Assembly: GCF_965638725.1 (NCBI RefSeq)
Contig: NC_134963.1
Span: 15,838,501-15,902,500, forward strand
Length of the DNA stretch: 64,000 bases
Direction of reading: 5' to 3'
Source: Aptenodytes patagonicus
Lineage: Eukaryota > Chordata > Aves > Sphenisciformes > Spheniscidae
In this document: positions 30,101-41,503 of the stretch, piece after piece
Layout of the letters: every line of letters starts with the position of its first letter
How positions within the stretch are numbered: the stretch's first letter is position 1
The notes under the pieces: model-generated
What the model saw: the letters and a program-made list of their open reading frames with translations, nothing else
What the model was told of the DNA's origin: nothing
Databases searched by the model: none
Made by a program: the position numbers and the translations under genes

Positions 30101-33100
30101 GAGACCCCCAAACAACCCCCCACCCCAACCCCAACCCTGACCCTCCAACACGGTCTCGCTTCCCACCACCTGCACCGGGTGGTGCCGCCAGGCTCGGGCC
30201 AGCACGGCGCGTCCCCGGGGCAGGCGGTGGCCTCACCTTGGGGGGGTAGAGCAGGTTGAGGGAGTGGTAGAGGCGAAAGTTGACGAAGCCCAACAGGGTG
30301 GTGTAAAACTCGGTGAAGGTGGCCATCACACGGTAATCCACGTCCGTGGGGTGCTGCAGGCACACGGGAAGAGTGAAGACACAAGGACAAAGGACCAGAC
30401 CCCGCTTTGCAGGGACAGGGGCCCGTCCCATCCGCACAGGGAGGAGGATCCTGCCCCCTTCACAGTGAGGTCTGGAGATCCATGGCCACCGCCAACCCTG
30501 GGCAGGGAGAGCTCTCCAGGCTGCTACGCGGGGCCCCGCTGCCACCCTTCCGTGAAGGGACCTACTCGGACTAATGGAGCACCTCATCCCATCATGGTGG
30601 CTTGGTCCAGGGACTCTGCTCCTCCATGTGAGAAGTGCAGGCCACGGCAAAGCAGGACAAGGAGCCAAAACCCGGCAGGGACCCAGCCAGCCCCACAACA
30701 GCCAAAACTCAAGGGAGCGAGAAGTAATGCTGGCTGGGAAGGACACGGGTTGGCCGAGGAGATGCTGCCGGGGGGTTGAGCTGGGAAGGTGAGCCCCAGC
30801 GCGGGACATACCAAAGGCCACAAAGCTGGAAAGCCTCAACCCGACCGTGCCAAGCCCCAGAGCAAAATGAGAGGGCACTGCTGCAATGGTGAACTCCTGC
30901 GTGCCAAGGATCTTGGCAAGGCGCAGCACAGCCGTGCGGCCGGCATGGCACGGTGGCACCCACAGCCCCCCGTCCGAGCCCCACCGGCCCGAGCCCCGCT
31001 GCCTGCCTGGACCATGCAGGGGACACGGCAGAACCACCCTGGCAGAGGGTGCGGGGTCTGACTTGTCTCTTCCCTCAGTGCCACCAGCCTCATTCCTGCA
31101 GGTTAATCTTTAATTGCTGATTAAGGCACATCTTAATAATTGACAAGAGGAAATAAGGAACCGGGGAGACTGGTACAGCCAGGCACAGGGGACACAGGTA
31201 CAGCCATCCCGGGGCGTAGAAGAGGATTGCGTCCTCGCACGCCTCCCGAGCCGGGCCTCGTGGTCTCCACCACAGGCTGGGCACAGCCTCGTCTGCCTCT
31301 GCAGCGTGAGAGCCACAGGACGGCCCCTCGACCCTTCCCCGGCCACAGGGAAGGGAGCAGCGAGGCAGCGGCAGCGCGAGTCCCGCACGGATCCTGCCGT
31401 GCTCTTCCCAGGTACTCACGTCATGGGCGAAGGTGTAAGGGGTGATCCAGGTGACGGGCTGCCCCAGCACCTCGGCCTGGTAGTAGATGCCCTTGATGGA
31501 GAGGAAGACCTGGCAGGGAACAGCGCGAAGGCTCAGGGGGAGGAAGGCCATGTGTGCTCCCTTGTCCCAGTCCTCATTAACCCTTGCCCCATCGGTGGGT
31601 TCGTCAGGGGAGCATCACAGACGGCCCGGCAGCACTCGTTCCCCATCTGAAGCTGCCAGCACAGCTGGCCCTGTGCCCTCCTAGGGGGCAGCCCCCCCCC
31701 CCGGGGCAGGGAAGGTCTCAGCCCCGTCCCTCCCCGCAGCGCCCACCTTGCGCAGGGAGCGGGAGGCGATGATGTAGTTGAGGAACTCCATGGCCAGGCG
31801 CCGGCAGAGCTGGATGGTCTGCACGTGGCACTTGCCCGTCCGCGGGAAGGTAGAGAAGAGGAAGCACATGGAGAGGGCATCGTCCAGGTCCCGCAGCGCG
31901 TCTACGAAGGTTGGGTACCTGCGCCCGGGCAGGAGGAGAAGGGGAAATCACACCCAGCCCCAGCATCCACCAAAAGCTGCTGGGGCTGGTGGAGACCTCA
32001 CGCAAGAAAGGACTGGGCACCGTGCACCTTCTGCACGTCCCACCGAAACCGGTGACCCACAGGGACGGGGTGTCCCTCCTGGGCACTCGGGAGCCCATGG
32101 TCACACAGGGACCTCCAGGCAGCTCCCCGGGGAGCCGGGAAGCTCCCTGGGCGAGGGGATGGCAACACCCCTGATTACAGGGTGGGTGTAAACAGGTTTT
32201 AGGGCACCCGCAGGCAGCGAGTGTTGGGGAATCCCAGCCTGGACCCACCGAGGACAAGTGTGCCCGTGGCCTGCGGTGCAGCGCACCGGCACGTGGCACT
32301 CCTCAGCCAGACGGACGAGGCCCAGACGAAAGCTGCAGGACTCAAACACTGCGGGCGGGGGGAGACGGCGCGGCCCCACAGCTTGGGCAGCGGTGCAGCC
32401 GCCAGGTGCCCAGACCATCTCCCCTCCTGAGCACAGAGCTTGTCGGGGGGGCAGCGTCTGCCTCTCGGTGCTGTTTCTCTCTCCCCTCTCTGCACCAGCA
32501 CAGCGAGGTCCCAGGCACCACCGGGACAACGAAGAGACCTGCCAGAGCAGGTTCCCTCCCTCCTGGGTCCTCTCCTCCCTCACTGTCACCAAATTCACCA
32601 ACTCCATTGGCACGATTCACCCTCCACCAGCCCTCCCTCCAAGGGTGACCCGGGAAAACACTGCTCAGGGAGAGGAGGAGAGTTCTCAGCGTCCTCCTGG
32701 AGACCCTGGAGCCATCGAGGACGGGCAGGCAACTCCCTGCTCGCTCACGCTTTGCTACAACCAGTGTGCAGCACGCTACGGCCTTCTCCTCCAGCCCACA
32801 AACACCGGTTTCCATCAAAACCCCCGGAACCGCTGCAGAAGGTGGGTTCTTAAAGAGGGACAGACACAGCGAAGGCTCCACAGGCCCAGGTGGCTGCAGG
32901 GAAAGCTCCTCCTAAAAGAGGACGGCTCTGCCGGGACCCGGCCGGTGGCTCACCTCTCCTTCACGATGTGGTCGAGCTTGTAGGTGGGCTTGTTGTTCTT
33001 CAGCCGGTCTACGGTGCTCCACTCGCTCTTCCCGTACGCCTTCCGGAGCTTCCGCACAAACACCTGCGGGGAGAGGGGGAGGCCGGGGGCTCTGCGGGGA

Positions 33101-34299
33101 GAGGGCGAGCCCCGAGCGGCCCCTCGGGCACCGCCTTGGGGGTCTTGTGCGGGATAATTACCTTATACTCCCGGAACTTGTTGACGATGGGCTCATGAAG
33201 GAGGAATTTGATATCCTTGAGGAGGTAGAAGGTCCTGGCTGCGGTGGAGCCTTTGTTCACCTTCTTCTTGTGCTTGGGCTCGTGGGGGTAAATCCCCTTC
33301 AGGATGCAGAGGCGCCTGGTAACGGCGGCAGGGGTGAGACGGGCGGCAAGCGAAACGCACCCGGGACCCTTTCCCTCAGGTGGGGGAAGAGACCCCAAAA
33401 CTCGGCAGCCTGAAACCCCGGGACACGCAGGACACACCGCCACGCTCCCTGTGGAAAAGGCCACCCCACGCGCCCGCCAACGGGCTCAATCTCCTACCGC
33501 TCCCCCGGGGCGGGGGGCGGGGGGCCCGGGGAGGGGGGGGGGTGCTGGGGGTCCCCGGGCTTGGCGGCGGGCGCACCTGAAGTCGGGCAGGCTCAGCTGC
33601 AGCTTCTTCCGCGCCCTGTTGCGGGTGATGTAGTTGGTGGCGGATCCCCGCTCGTACTGGGGAGAGATGGGGGCGTCGGGGGGGGGCTCGGCCCGGGGGG
33701 GGGGGGGGGACGGGGACGATGGACCGGGAGAGGCAGTCCCGCAGCCACCGGGGCTCCTGGGGCTGGAGAGGGAGGGGAAGCGGGAACCGGCGGGGGGGAG
33801 GGGGGGGGAGACCGGGCACCGGCACCGGCTGTCACGGCATGGATGGGCGCTGGCACCGGGGGGGGGCGGGGGGACGGACGGGACACGACACCGGCACCAG
33901 AGGAAGGGGGGTGAGCACCGGTACCGGGGGGGGGGACGATGACACGGGCTGGCACCGGTACCGGGGGGGGGTGAGGTGTGTCACCGGAGGTGGGGGGAGC
34001 AGACACGGGCGGGCACCGGTACCAGAGGTGGTGGTGGGGAGGGGCGGGGAGGACACGGGCGGGCAGGGGTACCGGGGGGGGGAGGGGGCACCGGTACCGG
34101 AGGTGGAGGCGGGGGGGCGGGGAGGACACGGGCGGGCAGGGGTACCGGAGGGGGAGGGGACGCGATACGGGAGGGCACCGGGGAGTGCGAACGTGGCCAC
34201 CGAGGGGGGGTCGGGGAAAGGGGAGGGGGTGCTCCGGGGGGGTGGGGTGGAGGCGGCCGGGCCCCCCCGCGGTACCTTCTTCTTCTCCAGCCCTCCCAT
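27168..34299 (-). CDS. PES1: Pescadillo ribosome biogenesis factor 1
   Basis: Nucleolar component of the PeBoW complex (PES1-BOP1-WDR12), needed for 27S/32S rRNA processing and 60S subunit maturation. Fifteen exons (minus order): 34299-34276, 33656-33577, 33315-33162, 33063-32954, 31918-31747, 31509-31420, 30353-30237, 30058-29981, 29597-29508, 29297-29167, 29012-28887, 28721-28537, 28414-28269, 27933-27766, 27254-27168. Phases all close, giving 585 residues (human 588). [20 protein letters not shown] opens the Pescadillo N-terminal domain, which extends to roughly residue 270. A BRCT domain follows ([18 protein letters not shown] to [15 protein letters not shown]). Next come an acidic block of Glu/Asp encoded by exon 13 and a basic C-terminus ([19 protein letters not shown]) typical of nucleolar targeting. 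The coding sequence is free of disruptions. Confidence 0.98.
33660..34265. repeat. G-rich minisatellite filling PES1 intron 1
   Basis: Most of intron 1 is an array of GGTACCGG, GGACACGGGCGGGCA and G-run units, about 50-70 bp in period and degenerate. Multiple runs of 6-10 G make it prone to G-quadruplexes and to sequencing length errors. Confidence 0.85.
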
Positions 34300-35016
34300 G
34301 GCCCCGCCGCCGCCGCCCGCGTGCTCCCGGCGCGCCGCAGGCCCCCGGCCTGTCCCCGCCCCGCCTGCGCCCGGGGCCGGGGGCCCGCCGGAGCCGAGGC
34401 CGCCCCGCACCGGTCACGGGGGCAACGGGGGCAGCGCGGGCAGCGCGGGCAGGCGGCCGGGCCGGGCCGGGCCGGGCTCGGTCAGGCGCGCCGCGGGCAG
34501 CCCGCGCGGCCCGGTGGGGAGGGGTCCTGCGGCGCGGGGCAGGCCGGGATATTGCGGGGCGGCGCGGCGGGGCCGGGGCGGCCCGGGGGTCTCCGCGGGG
34601 AGCGGGGGCGGCGGGAGCCGCCCGCCCGCAGGGACGCGACGCGACGTCTGCGGCGGCCCTGGGGGGCGGCGGGTCGCCGGTCACCCGCGGGGACAGCGGG
34701 CTGGCAGGTCCCCGGCTGGCGCCGCCCAGGCCCCGGGCCGTCCCCCCCCCCCCCCGGCCCGGGGGCACCGTCCCCGGGGGTCCCCGTCCTCTAGGGCCTG
34801 GCAGCCGGCTGCGGGGGGGGGAAGGCCCGGCTGCCTCGGCCTCCCCTCCGCCCGAGCTCCGGAGGCTGCCGGCCGCCCCGCAGCCGCTCCTCCCTCCCCA
34901 GCGCTTCCCCCGCCTCCCGGCGCCGTGGGTCTGCGGGGAGCGGCGGGCGCGCTCGAAGGGGTCGGTCTGTCCCGACCCGCCGGGTCCCCTGGCCCCGGTG
35001 CTGCGGTGGCGGCGTT
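34300..35016 (-). promoter_or_regulatory. PES1: CpG-island promoter of PES1
   Basis: About 700 bases of very CpG-dense sequence directly upstream of the PES1 ATG, with GGGCCGGGCC tandem units around 34450-34480 and no TATA box. It ends at a CR1 insertion. No divergent gene is visible on the plus strand. Confidence 0.65.
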
Positions 35017-35756
35017 AGAATCATAGAACGGTTTGGGTTGGAAGGGACCTCTAAAGTCCATCTAGTCCAACCCCCCTGCCACGGGCAGGGACATCTTCAA
35101 CTGGATCAGGTTGCTCAGAGCCCCGTCCAACCTGACCTGGAATGTTTCCAGGCATGGGGCATCCACCACCTCTCTGGGCAACCTGGGCCAGTGCTTCACC
35201 ACCCTCAGCGTAAAAAATTTCTTCCTTATATCTAGTCTAAATCCACCCCCCTTTAGTTTAAAGCCGTTCCCCCTTGTCCTGTCGCAACAGGCCCTGCTAA
35301 AAAGTTTGCCCCCATCTTTCTTATAAGCCCCCTTTAAGTACTGACAGGCTGCGATAAGGTCTCCCCGAAGCCTTCTCCTCTCCAGGCTGAACAACCCCAA
35401 CTCTCTCAGCCTTTCTTCATAGCAGAGGTGTTCCATCCCCTGATCATTTTCGTGGCCCTCCTCTGGACCCGCTCCAACAGGTCCGTGTGTGTCTCATGCT
35501 GAGGGCTCCAGAGCTGGATGCAGGGCTCCAGGTGGGGTCTCAGCAGAGCAGAGCAGAGGGGCAGAATCCCCTCCCTCGCCCTGCTGGCCACGCTGCTTTG
35601 GATGCAGCCCAGGATACGGTTGGCCTTCTGGGCTGCGAGCGCACATTGCCGGCTCATGTCCAGCTTTTCATCCACCAGTACACCCAAGTCCTTCTCGGCA
35701 GGGCTGCTCTCCATCCCTTCATCCCCCAGCCTGTATTGATACCGGGGGTTGCCTGT
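35017..35756 (-). mobile_element. CR1 LINE, 3' portion, minus orientation
   Basis: On the plus strand it starts AATCATAGAA followed by GGTTTGGGTTGGAAGGGACC, the reverse complement of a CR1 3' end. Translated on the minus strand it shows CR1 ORF2 C-terminal patches: [36 protein letters not shown] and, further upstream, [18 protein letters not shown]. About 740 bases survive and the element is 5'-truncated. The reading frame is interrupted, but similarity to the consensus is better than for the 25.5 kb copy, so it is probably younger. Confidence 0.92.
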
Positions 35757-36942
35757 ATCAACCGAGTGCCCGTCCTCAGGCTGGGGTGGGCAAGGCGCCG
35801 CCGGGAGGTTTTGTGGCCGCTGGTTTCCAGCCCGATCCCGAGGGTGGGAGGTTTGAGTTTTCTCTGACACCGCATGTGGGTAACGCGAACTCGGACCTGA
35901 CCCGTGGTGGGTCGCTGGAGCTCTCCTTGTTCGCCCCTGGCCAGGACTTGGACCCCCCTTGCGCGGCTGCAGCTGGCAGGGTGATGTGCTGCCTGCCCTG
36001 GGCGCCCCATCCACCCCGCCGTGCCTCCGGGTGCTGATGGGTGCCGCACACCCTCCCGCATCCCCCGTCCGCCCCCAGCGCCCTCGAGAGAGTGGCTGAC
36101 CTCAGCGGCGGGAGGGGACAGGTCATCTCCCCCCCCCCCCCTCCAGCATCGCCCATGGGTGCGCCCCGGCTGAGCTGTGCCAGGTGAGGGTCCCCACCGT
36201 GTCCCAGGGGGGTGGTGGAGGCAGGAGCCCCTGTCCTCAGCCCCTGCCAGGTGCGGGGGTTTGGGGGGGGGGCAGGAGGGAGTCCCCACGGCCCATCACC
36301 CCCTTCCGAGCCTGGGTGTCCCCCGCAGATGGAGACCTGAGCCCCAGCAGCAGCCCGGGAGCCCCCTCCCCTCGGCTGCGGGGATTTACCTTTTGGGGTT
36401 CAGCAGCACCCCCATACCCACCCCTCGTCTGCCGAGCTGGGCTGATTAATCCTCATTTTCCTTTTCAATAAAAATCCAGTCCCAGGCGAGCAGCAGAGTT
36501 ACTGCTTTCAAAGGCTGCGGGGATGGAGGGCGCAGGATTTTGGGGGTTTTCATCCCCTTTTTATTTCGGGGCTAACTTTGACCGGTGATTTTGACCCGAG
36601 CGCCGGCAGTTTGGGTCTCGCTGCCCCGGCTGTGGTGGGGAGGGCAGGGAGGCCTCGGTGCTCGCGGGGTTCGTGCCGGGTCAGGGAGCCGGGAGAGAAG
36701 AGCGGCGGTGAGAGCACCTTATCTCTGCCCCGGCGCGAGGCGGCCCCGCTTCCTTTTGCTTTGCCTCCAGCCAAAGTCCTTTCCCGTTTCTGCTGACTTG
36801 GCCCCGGTGTGCGGAAACGGCCCCTTGCGACAGCTTCCCATCCCCGGCAGCGTCCCGGCTCAACTCGGCCGGGCTCTGCCTGCCTCTGCCGGGGTGCCTG
36901 CCGTGCCGTGCTGTGCCACGGCACACACCGCCCTGCTCCGGC
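35757..36942. other. Intergenic / TCN2 5' flank
   Basis: No coding feature. A plus-strand AATAAA lies at 36467-36472 with no gene assignable to it. The last few hundred bases must contain the TCN2 promoter, but no TATA box or strong CpG island marks it. Confidence 0.45.
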
Positions 36943-39900
36943 ATGTGGCTGCTCCTCGTCCTGCTGCAGGCTGCAGTCCTGCCTGCCCAGCTCTGCGGTG
37001 AGTACGGCAGCCGGCAACCGCCTGCAGCCCCCGGACCCCCACATTCCGCCTGGGGACCCCGGGGGGTCTCACCCGTGCGGGACGGTGCCTGGAGCGGGTC
37101 CCTGAGCTGGCTGCAGCAGAGAGGTCCCCGAGGAGCGGGGCTGGGGGGCACGGGCGCCATACCGTACTCCAGCCCCGTGCCCCGGCCCCGGGGAGGACGT
37201 TGGCCTCGTGAAACCCCTCCAGTGATGAGTTTGCCGGGGCTGAGCTCTCCCCAGCGCCCGCCGGGGTTAAGCCTTATTCCTGCGCCCCCTTCGCCTGTCC
37301 AAAGCCCAGAGCCAGCCTGCCCTGCTCCTGCGCCTGCAGCCCCCCCCACCGCACAGGTCCTGCAGGGTCCCTGGGGACAGGGGTGCCACCCCAGCACCCT
37401 GCCAGCCCCACGGGCACGGTGGAAGGGTGGCTGTGCCCAGGCTTTGGGATCTCCACGCTCCTGCCTCATGTCACATCTCTTATTTTGTTTCTTCCCCATA
37501 TTTTGGGGGGAGACTTGGGGTTTTGGGACTTGACGGAGGGGCGCAGAGGGCACGGGACGCACGGCAGCGTTGGGGTGCTGGGTCTCCATCACCGCCGTGG
37601 CCCCACGCAACCAGTGCCGGGGGCTGCAGATGCTGCGGGGCCGGTGCTTGGGGTGGGCTCGGCCCCCTCCTGCCCCCCCTGACCCTCCGCTCCCTCTCCC
37701 CGGGGCCGTGGCGGGTAGAAGCCCCGGGGGAGGCGGCGGCAGCAGCGGTGCAGGCACTGAGCGCCCGGCTGCTGGGGCTGGCGGTGGACCCGGCACGGGA
37801 CCCCGACCCCAGCGTCTACCTGGCCCTTCGCCTGGCCGACGACCACGACCTGCGCAGGGAGGAGCAGTACCTGGCGCGGCTGCAGGACGCCTTCCAGCGC
37901 CGCTACAGCTGGTAGGTCCCGAGGGGGATGCCGGGTGCCCCCCATGTGCCTCTGGGGGATGTCCCCTGTCCCCGACGCCATCCTGGCAGCCTGCTGACGC
38001 TGAGTCCCCACAGGAGCCTGCAGGCAGCCGGCCGGCCCCACGCTGCACCCCATGGCCACCCCCAGCAGGATGCTGCGGCTGCCAAGCACAGCACGTATGT
38101 GTGTGTGTCCCACAGGGACGGTCCCCACCACCGGCGGGGTCACAGCCCCACAGCGTGGTGCGGGGGCTCTGGCTGCCGGTGAGAGCTGACGTGGTGGCTT
38201 GCAGGAGCGCCGAGGCGGAGTGGCCGGAGACGGGGCGGCTGGCGCTGTACCTGCTGGGGCTGCGGGCCACTTGTCCCTCGCCGGAGCCCGGTCCCCAGCG
38301 CTCACTGGTGACGTGGCTGAAGTACTACCTGGAGGAGGACTGGGCAGGTGATGGCATCCCCACGGGGCGACTGCGCCGGCACGTCCAGCCGCGGGGCCAC
38401 TGGCTCGCCCCGGTGACACGACACCTTGTCCCCAGGCTCCCGGCAGCACGGCCACCCCCTCAACGGTTACTACCAGTACAGCCTGGGCGTGCTGGCGCTG
38501 TGCGTCCACCGCAAGCGGGTGCGGGAGGAGGTGATCCGCCGGCTCCTGGTGGCCGAGCAGCACGGCAGGTTCGGGCACATCGGTGGCAGTGCCGCGGGTA
38601 AGGGTCCCCAGGGACAGGCGGGACGGTGGCACCTCAGAGCGGGTGTGCAGCAGCCGGGGTGACACCGTGTCCCTGCAGACACGGAGGCGGTGGCGGCGCT
38701 GGCCTTCACCTGCCTGGAGCGGGAGCGGCTGGTGGGGTCCAGGCTGGCGGCGGAGCTGCGGGCGGCCACGCGCAGGACGAGGAGGAGGATGGTCGAGGCG
38801 CAGGGCCGGGATGGCTTCTTCGGCAATGTCTACAGCACCCCGTGGGCCATGCAGGTGGGTGTCATGTGGGGGGGGGCCTGCAGGGTGGGGCGTGGGTGCA
38901 GGCACGGGTGGGAGTGGGGGTGCAGGTGCAGGTGTGGCTGCAGGCAGGGGCGGAGTTTTGGGACACGGGTGCGAGTGGGTGTGTGGGTGCAGGACCGGGT
39001 GGGCGCTCGGCTGTGGGCACAGGTGCGGGTGCAGGCACGGCGGTGAGCGCAGGCCTGGGTGCAGGTGCACGCTGGGTGCAAGCACGAGCATGGGTGTGAG
39101 CACAGACGCAGGTGCAGCCATAAGCGGGTGCGGGTGAAGGTGTGGCTGCAGGCACAGGTACAGGCATGGGTGCAGACATGGGTATGGGTGCAGACACAGG
39201 TGCAGATGTGGGTGCAGGCATGGGTGCCTGGGCAGAGGCAGCCACCCTGGGGCAGGGGCTGGGCAGGCAGGCGATGATCAGCAGCAGCAGCAGCGCGGTG
39301 CCCATGGCCCAGGGCCCCGACCTGCCTCCCACCTCGGGCCGCTGCCCCGCCACCTTCCTCCCTCCTGCTCCCAGGTCTTCATTGCCACCAACACGTGCCG
39401 GATGCAGCCGGCGTACGGCCGGGCCATGGCTGCGCTGCTGGAGAACCTGGACGCCTTCACCACCACCGCGACCATGGCCCAGGCGCTGCCGGTGTTGCAT
39501 GGCCACTCTTACCTCGACATCGCCTCCATGCGCTGCCAGGAGGAGCCGGGTAGGAGCCGGGGTGGTGCGGGGAGATGGGGGAGAGCTGGGATGGGGTTGG
39601 CACAGGTGCCACCGCGGTGGTGGCTTGGTGTCCATCAGCACCGCGGTGACTTCCTTCTGGCAGACACACTGATGCCCATCAGCCCTGAGCTGCCGCCCGA
39701 GGTGGTGGGGAACAAGATGGTGCGGCTGGTGGTGGAGTGCCCCGAGCCGCGGTGTCCCCAGCACCAGCTCTACGACCAGCCGGTGCCCGTGCCTGCCGGC
39801 GCCTCCCTCCTGGACGTGCTCAGGGCGGCCACCGCGCAGGGACCCCACAACTTCACGTACGTGGTCCCGTGGGCCGGGGTGGGGGGACCCTCCGGGGTCC

Positions 39901-40329
39901 CTGGGCATCGCACCTGGGGTGGCCACGTGCCCTGCACCCGTGCCACGGGCTCATCCCGGTCCCCACAGCCCGACTCCCTTGGCAGCAGTCCTGCCTCACT
40001 GCCGGCAGCGCCGGGGCTGGACCCTCACCCCTCTCTCTCGCCTGCCAGGTTTGACACCCAGGACACCCCCCAGGGCCCCTTTCTGAGCCAGGTGCTGGGG
40101 CTGGAGGCCCGGCAGCGGAAGCGGAGCTACTGGCAGCTCCTCACCGCCCCCAGCACCAGCCTGCAGATGGGTGAGTGATGGGCGGGGGTCCTGGGGGAGG
40201 CGGCGGGGGTCCCGGGCAGCCCCCACGGCCACTCTCCCACACGGGGCTGCTGTCCCTCTCTCCGCAGGTGTCGCCGACTACAGACCTCGCGATGGGGAGA
40301 CCCTCATCCTGCGCCTGAGCGAGTGGTAG
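36943..40329 (+). CDS. TCN2: Transcobalamin 2
   Basis: Secreted plasma carrier of vitamin B12 that delivers cobalamin to cells through CD320. Exons: 36943-36997, 37719-37911, 38205-38347, 38436-38597, 38679-38853, 39374-39549, 39664-39856, 40049-40170, 40268-40329. All are GT-AG and the phases close to 426 residues (human 427). A signal peptide (MWLLLVLLQAAVLPAQL) is cleaved near the first cysteine. The alpha6-alpha6 barrel region follows, with GRLALYLLGLRATC, YYQYSLGVLALCVHRKRV, VAALAFTCLERE, GFFGNVYSTPWAMQ and LPVLHGHSYLDI. The C-terminal beta domain ends in YWQLL and GVADYRPRDGETLILRLSEW, matching the family's cobalamin-contacting end. Position between PES1 and SLC35E4 agrees with TCN2 rather than the intrinsic factor or haptocorrin paralogues. 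Confidence 0.96.
38880..39265. repeat. GGTGCAG-type minisatellite in TCN2 intron 5
   Basis: Short units of the form GGTGCAGGCACGGGTG and GGGTGCAG repeat through most of intron 5 with substitutions. Intron borders remain normal. Confidence 0.8.
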
Positions 40330-40860
40330 AGGGCGGGGTGGGGCAATGGCAATGAAACGCCTGCCTTGGGCGCAGGACCTGCCGGCTCCCTGCCTCCTGC
40401 TTTCCCTGCGCCCCGTGTGCCAGCACCCCAAATCCGCCCGGGGAGGAGGAGGAGGGGACACACACGGTGCCTGTGCCCTACAGGCACGGTGGGATGGGAG
40501 CACCCAGACCAGCAGCTCCTCCAGTCCCGGTCCCACTCGGGGATGGGGCAGGCAGCCGCTGGGAGCAGCTGGTTTTGGGGTGCCCAAAGCAGCCGGTTTT
40601 GGGGAGTCCGAGCCAGCGCTGCTCGTCCCTGGCAAGCTGCCAGCTGGGGCCACCCTCCTCTGTAAACCCTCTGGGGGGGACCCGCGGCCCCCCCCATTGA
40701 GCCCCCACCCATCCCAAGGGCTCGGGGACCGTGGTAGCCCCAGTGCCACATGCAGCATGAGGGGGCCCCCCTGGGTGTGTCCCAAACCTGTGTGATCCAC
40801 CCCCCCCCCCCCCCCCCCCCGGGATTTAATCCTACCCCAAAAAACACCCAGGGGCAGCCG
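40330..40860. other. TCN2 3' UTR and spacer
   Basis: No AATAAA or ATTAAA follows the TCN2 stop closely. AATGAA near 40350 is the only weak variant, so the poly(A) site is unresolved. A 20-base C run at 40801-40820 follows. No gene. Confidence 0.4.
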
Positions 40861-41503
40861 GCAGTGAACGGAGCCAGGAGAGGCGGTGCCCGGGGCGGGG
40901 GGTGCCGCTGTGGTTTGGGATCAGGGTGCCGATACCAGGGCGGGTGATGCTCCAGGGCCGGTGGTGGGGAGCGATGGCGCCTGCACCACTGCCCGGCGTG
41001 AGTCAGCCGGGGGCTCTGACGCAGTCCCACCGCCGCCGTCGCCATGGAGGCCGCCTGCGCTCCGGCTACCGCTGGCCCAGCCGCTCCCAGCAGGCCCCAC
41101 TGCGCCGGGCGGCATCCGCGGGTGTGCACCCCTGCACACCCCCCATACACTCACGCATCCCCGTACCGCCGTACCCCCGCACCCAGGCGGCTGTGACGCG
41201 GTGGCGGCCCCGCGGGGAGGAGCCTCCCTCCCTCCGCTCCCCGCCATCACCAAACTTTCCGCTCGCTCCCAGCCGCTGGCGCTGCCTCCCTCGCACATGG
41301 CACCGGCACCCCGGGGCTGAGCCCTGCCACCACCCCCTGGGGTGGGTGACGCCACCGCCGGCAGGAGCCAGGGACCCGCTACCGCCACCGCCGTCACCAC
41401 CGCCGTCACCGCCGCCGATTCCTGGGGCTGGCGGCTTTCGGCACGACGCGGGAGGACGGGGCTGAGCGGAGAGTGGCAGCGGGGGGGAGCGGAGCCGGTG
41501 CCC
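40861..41503 (+). promoter_or_regulatory. SLC35E4: CpG-rich promoter region of SLC35E4
   Basis: CpG-dense sequence with CACCGCC repeats immediately upstream of the SLC35E4 start, lacking a TATA box. The transcription start is not determinable. Confidence 0.45.
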
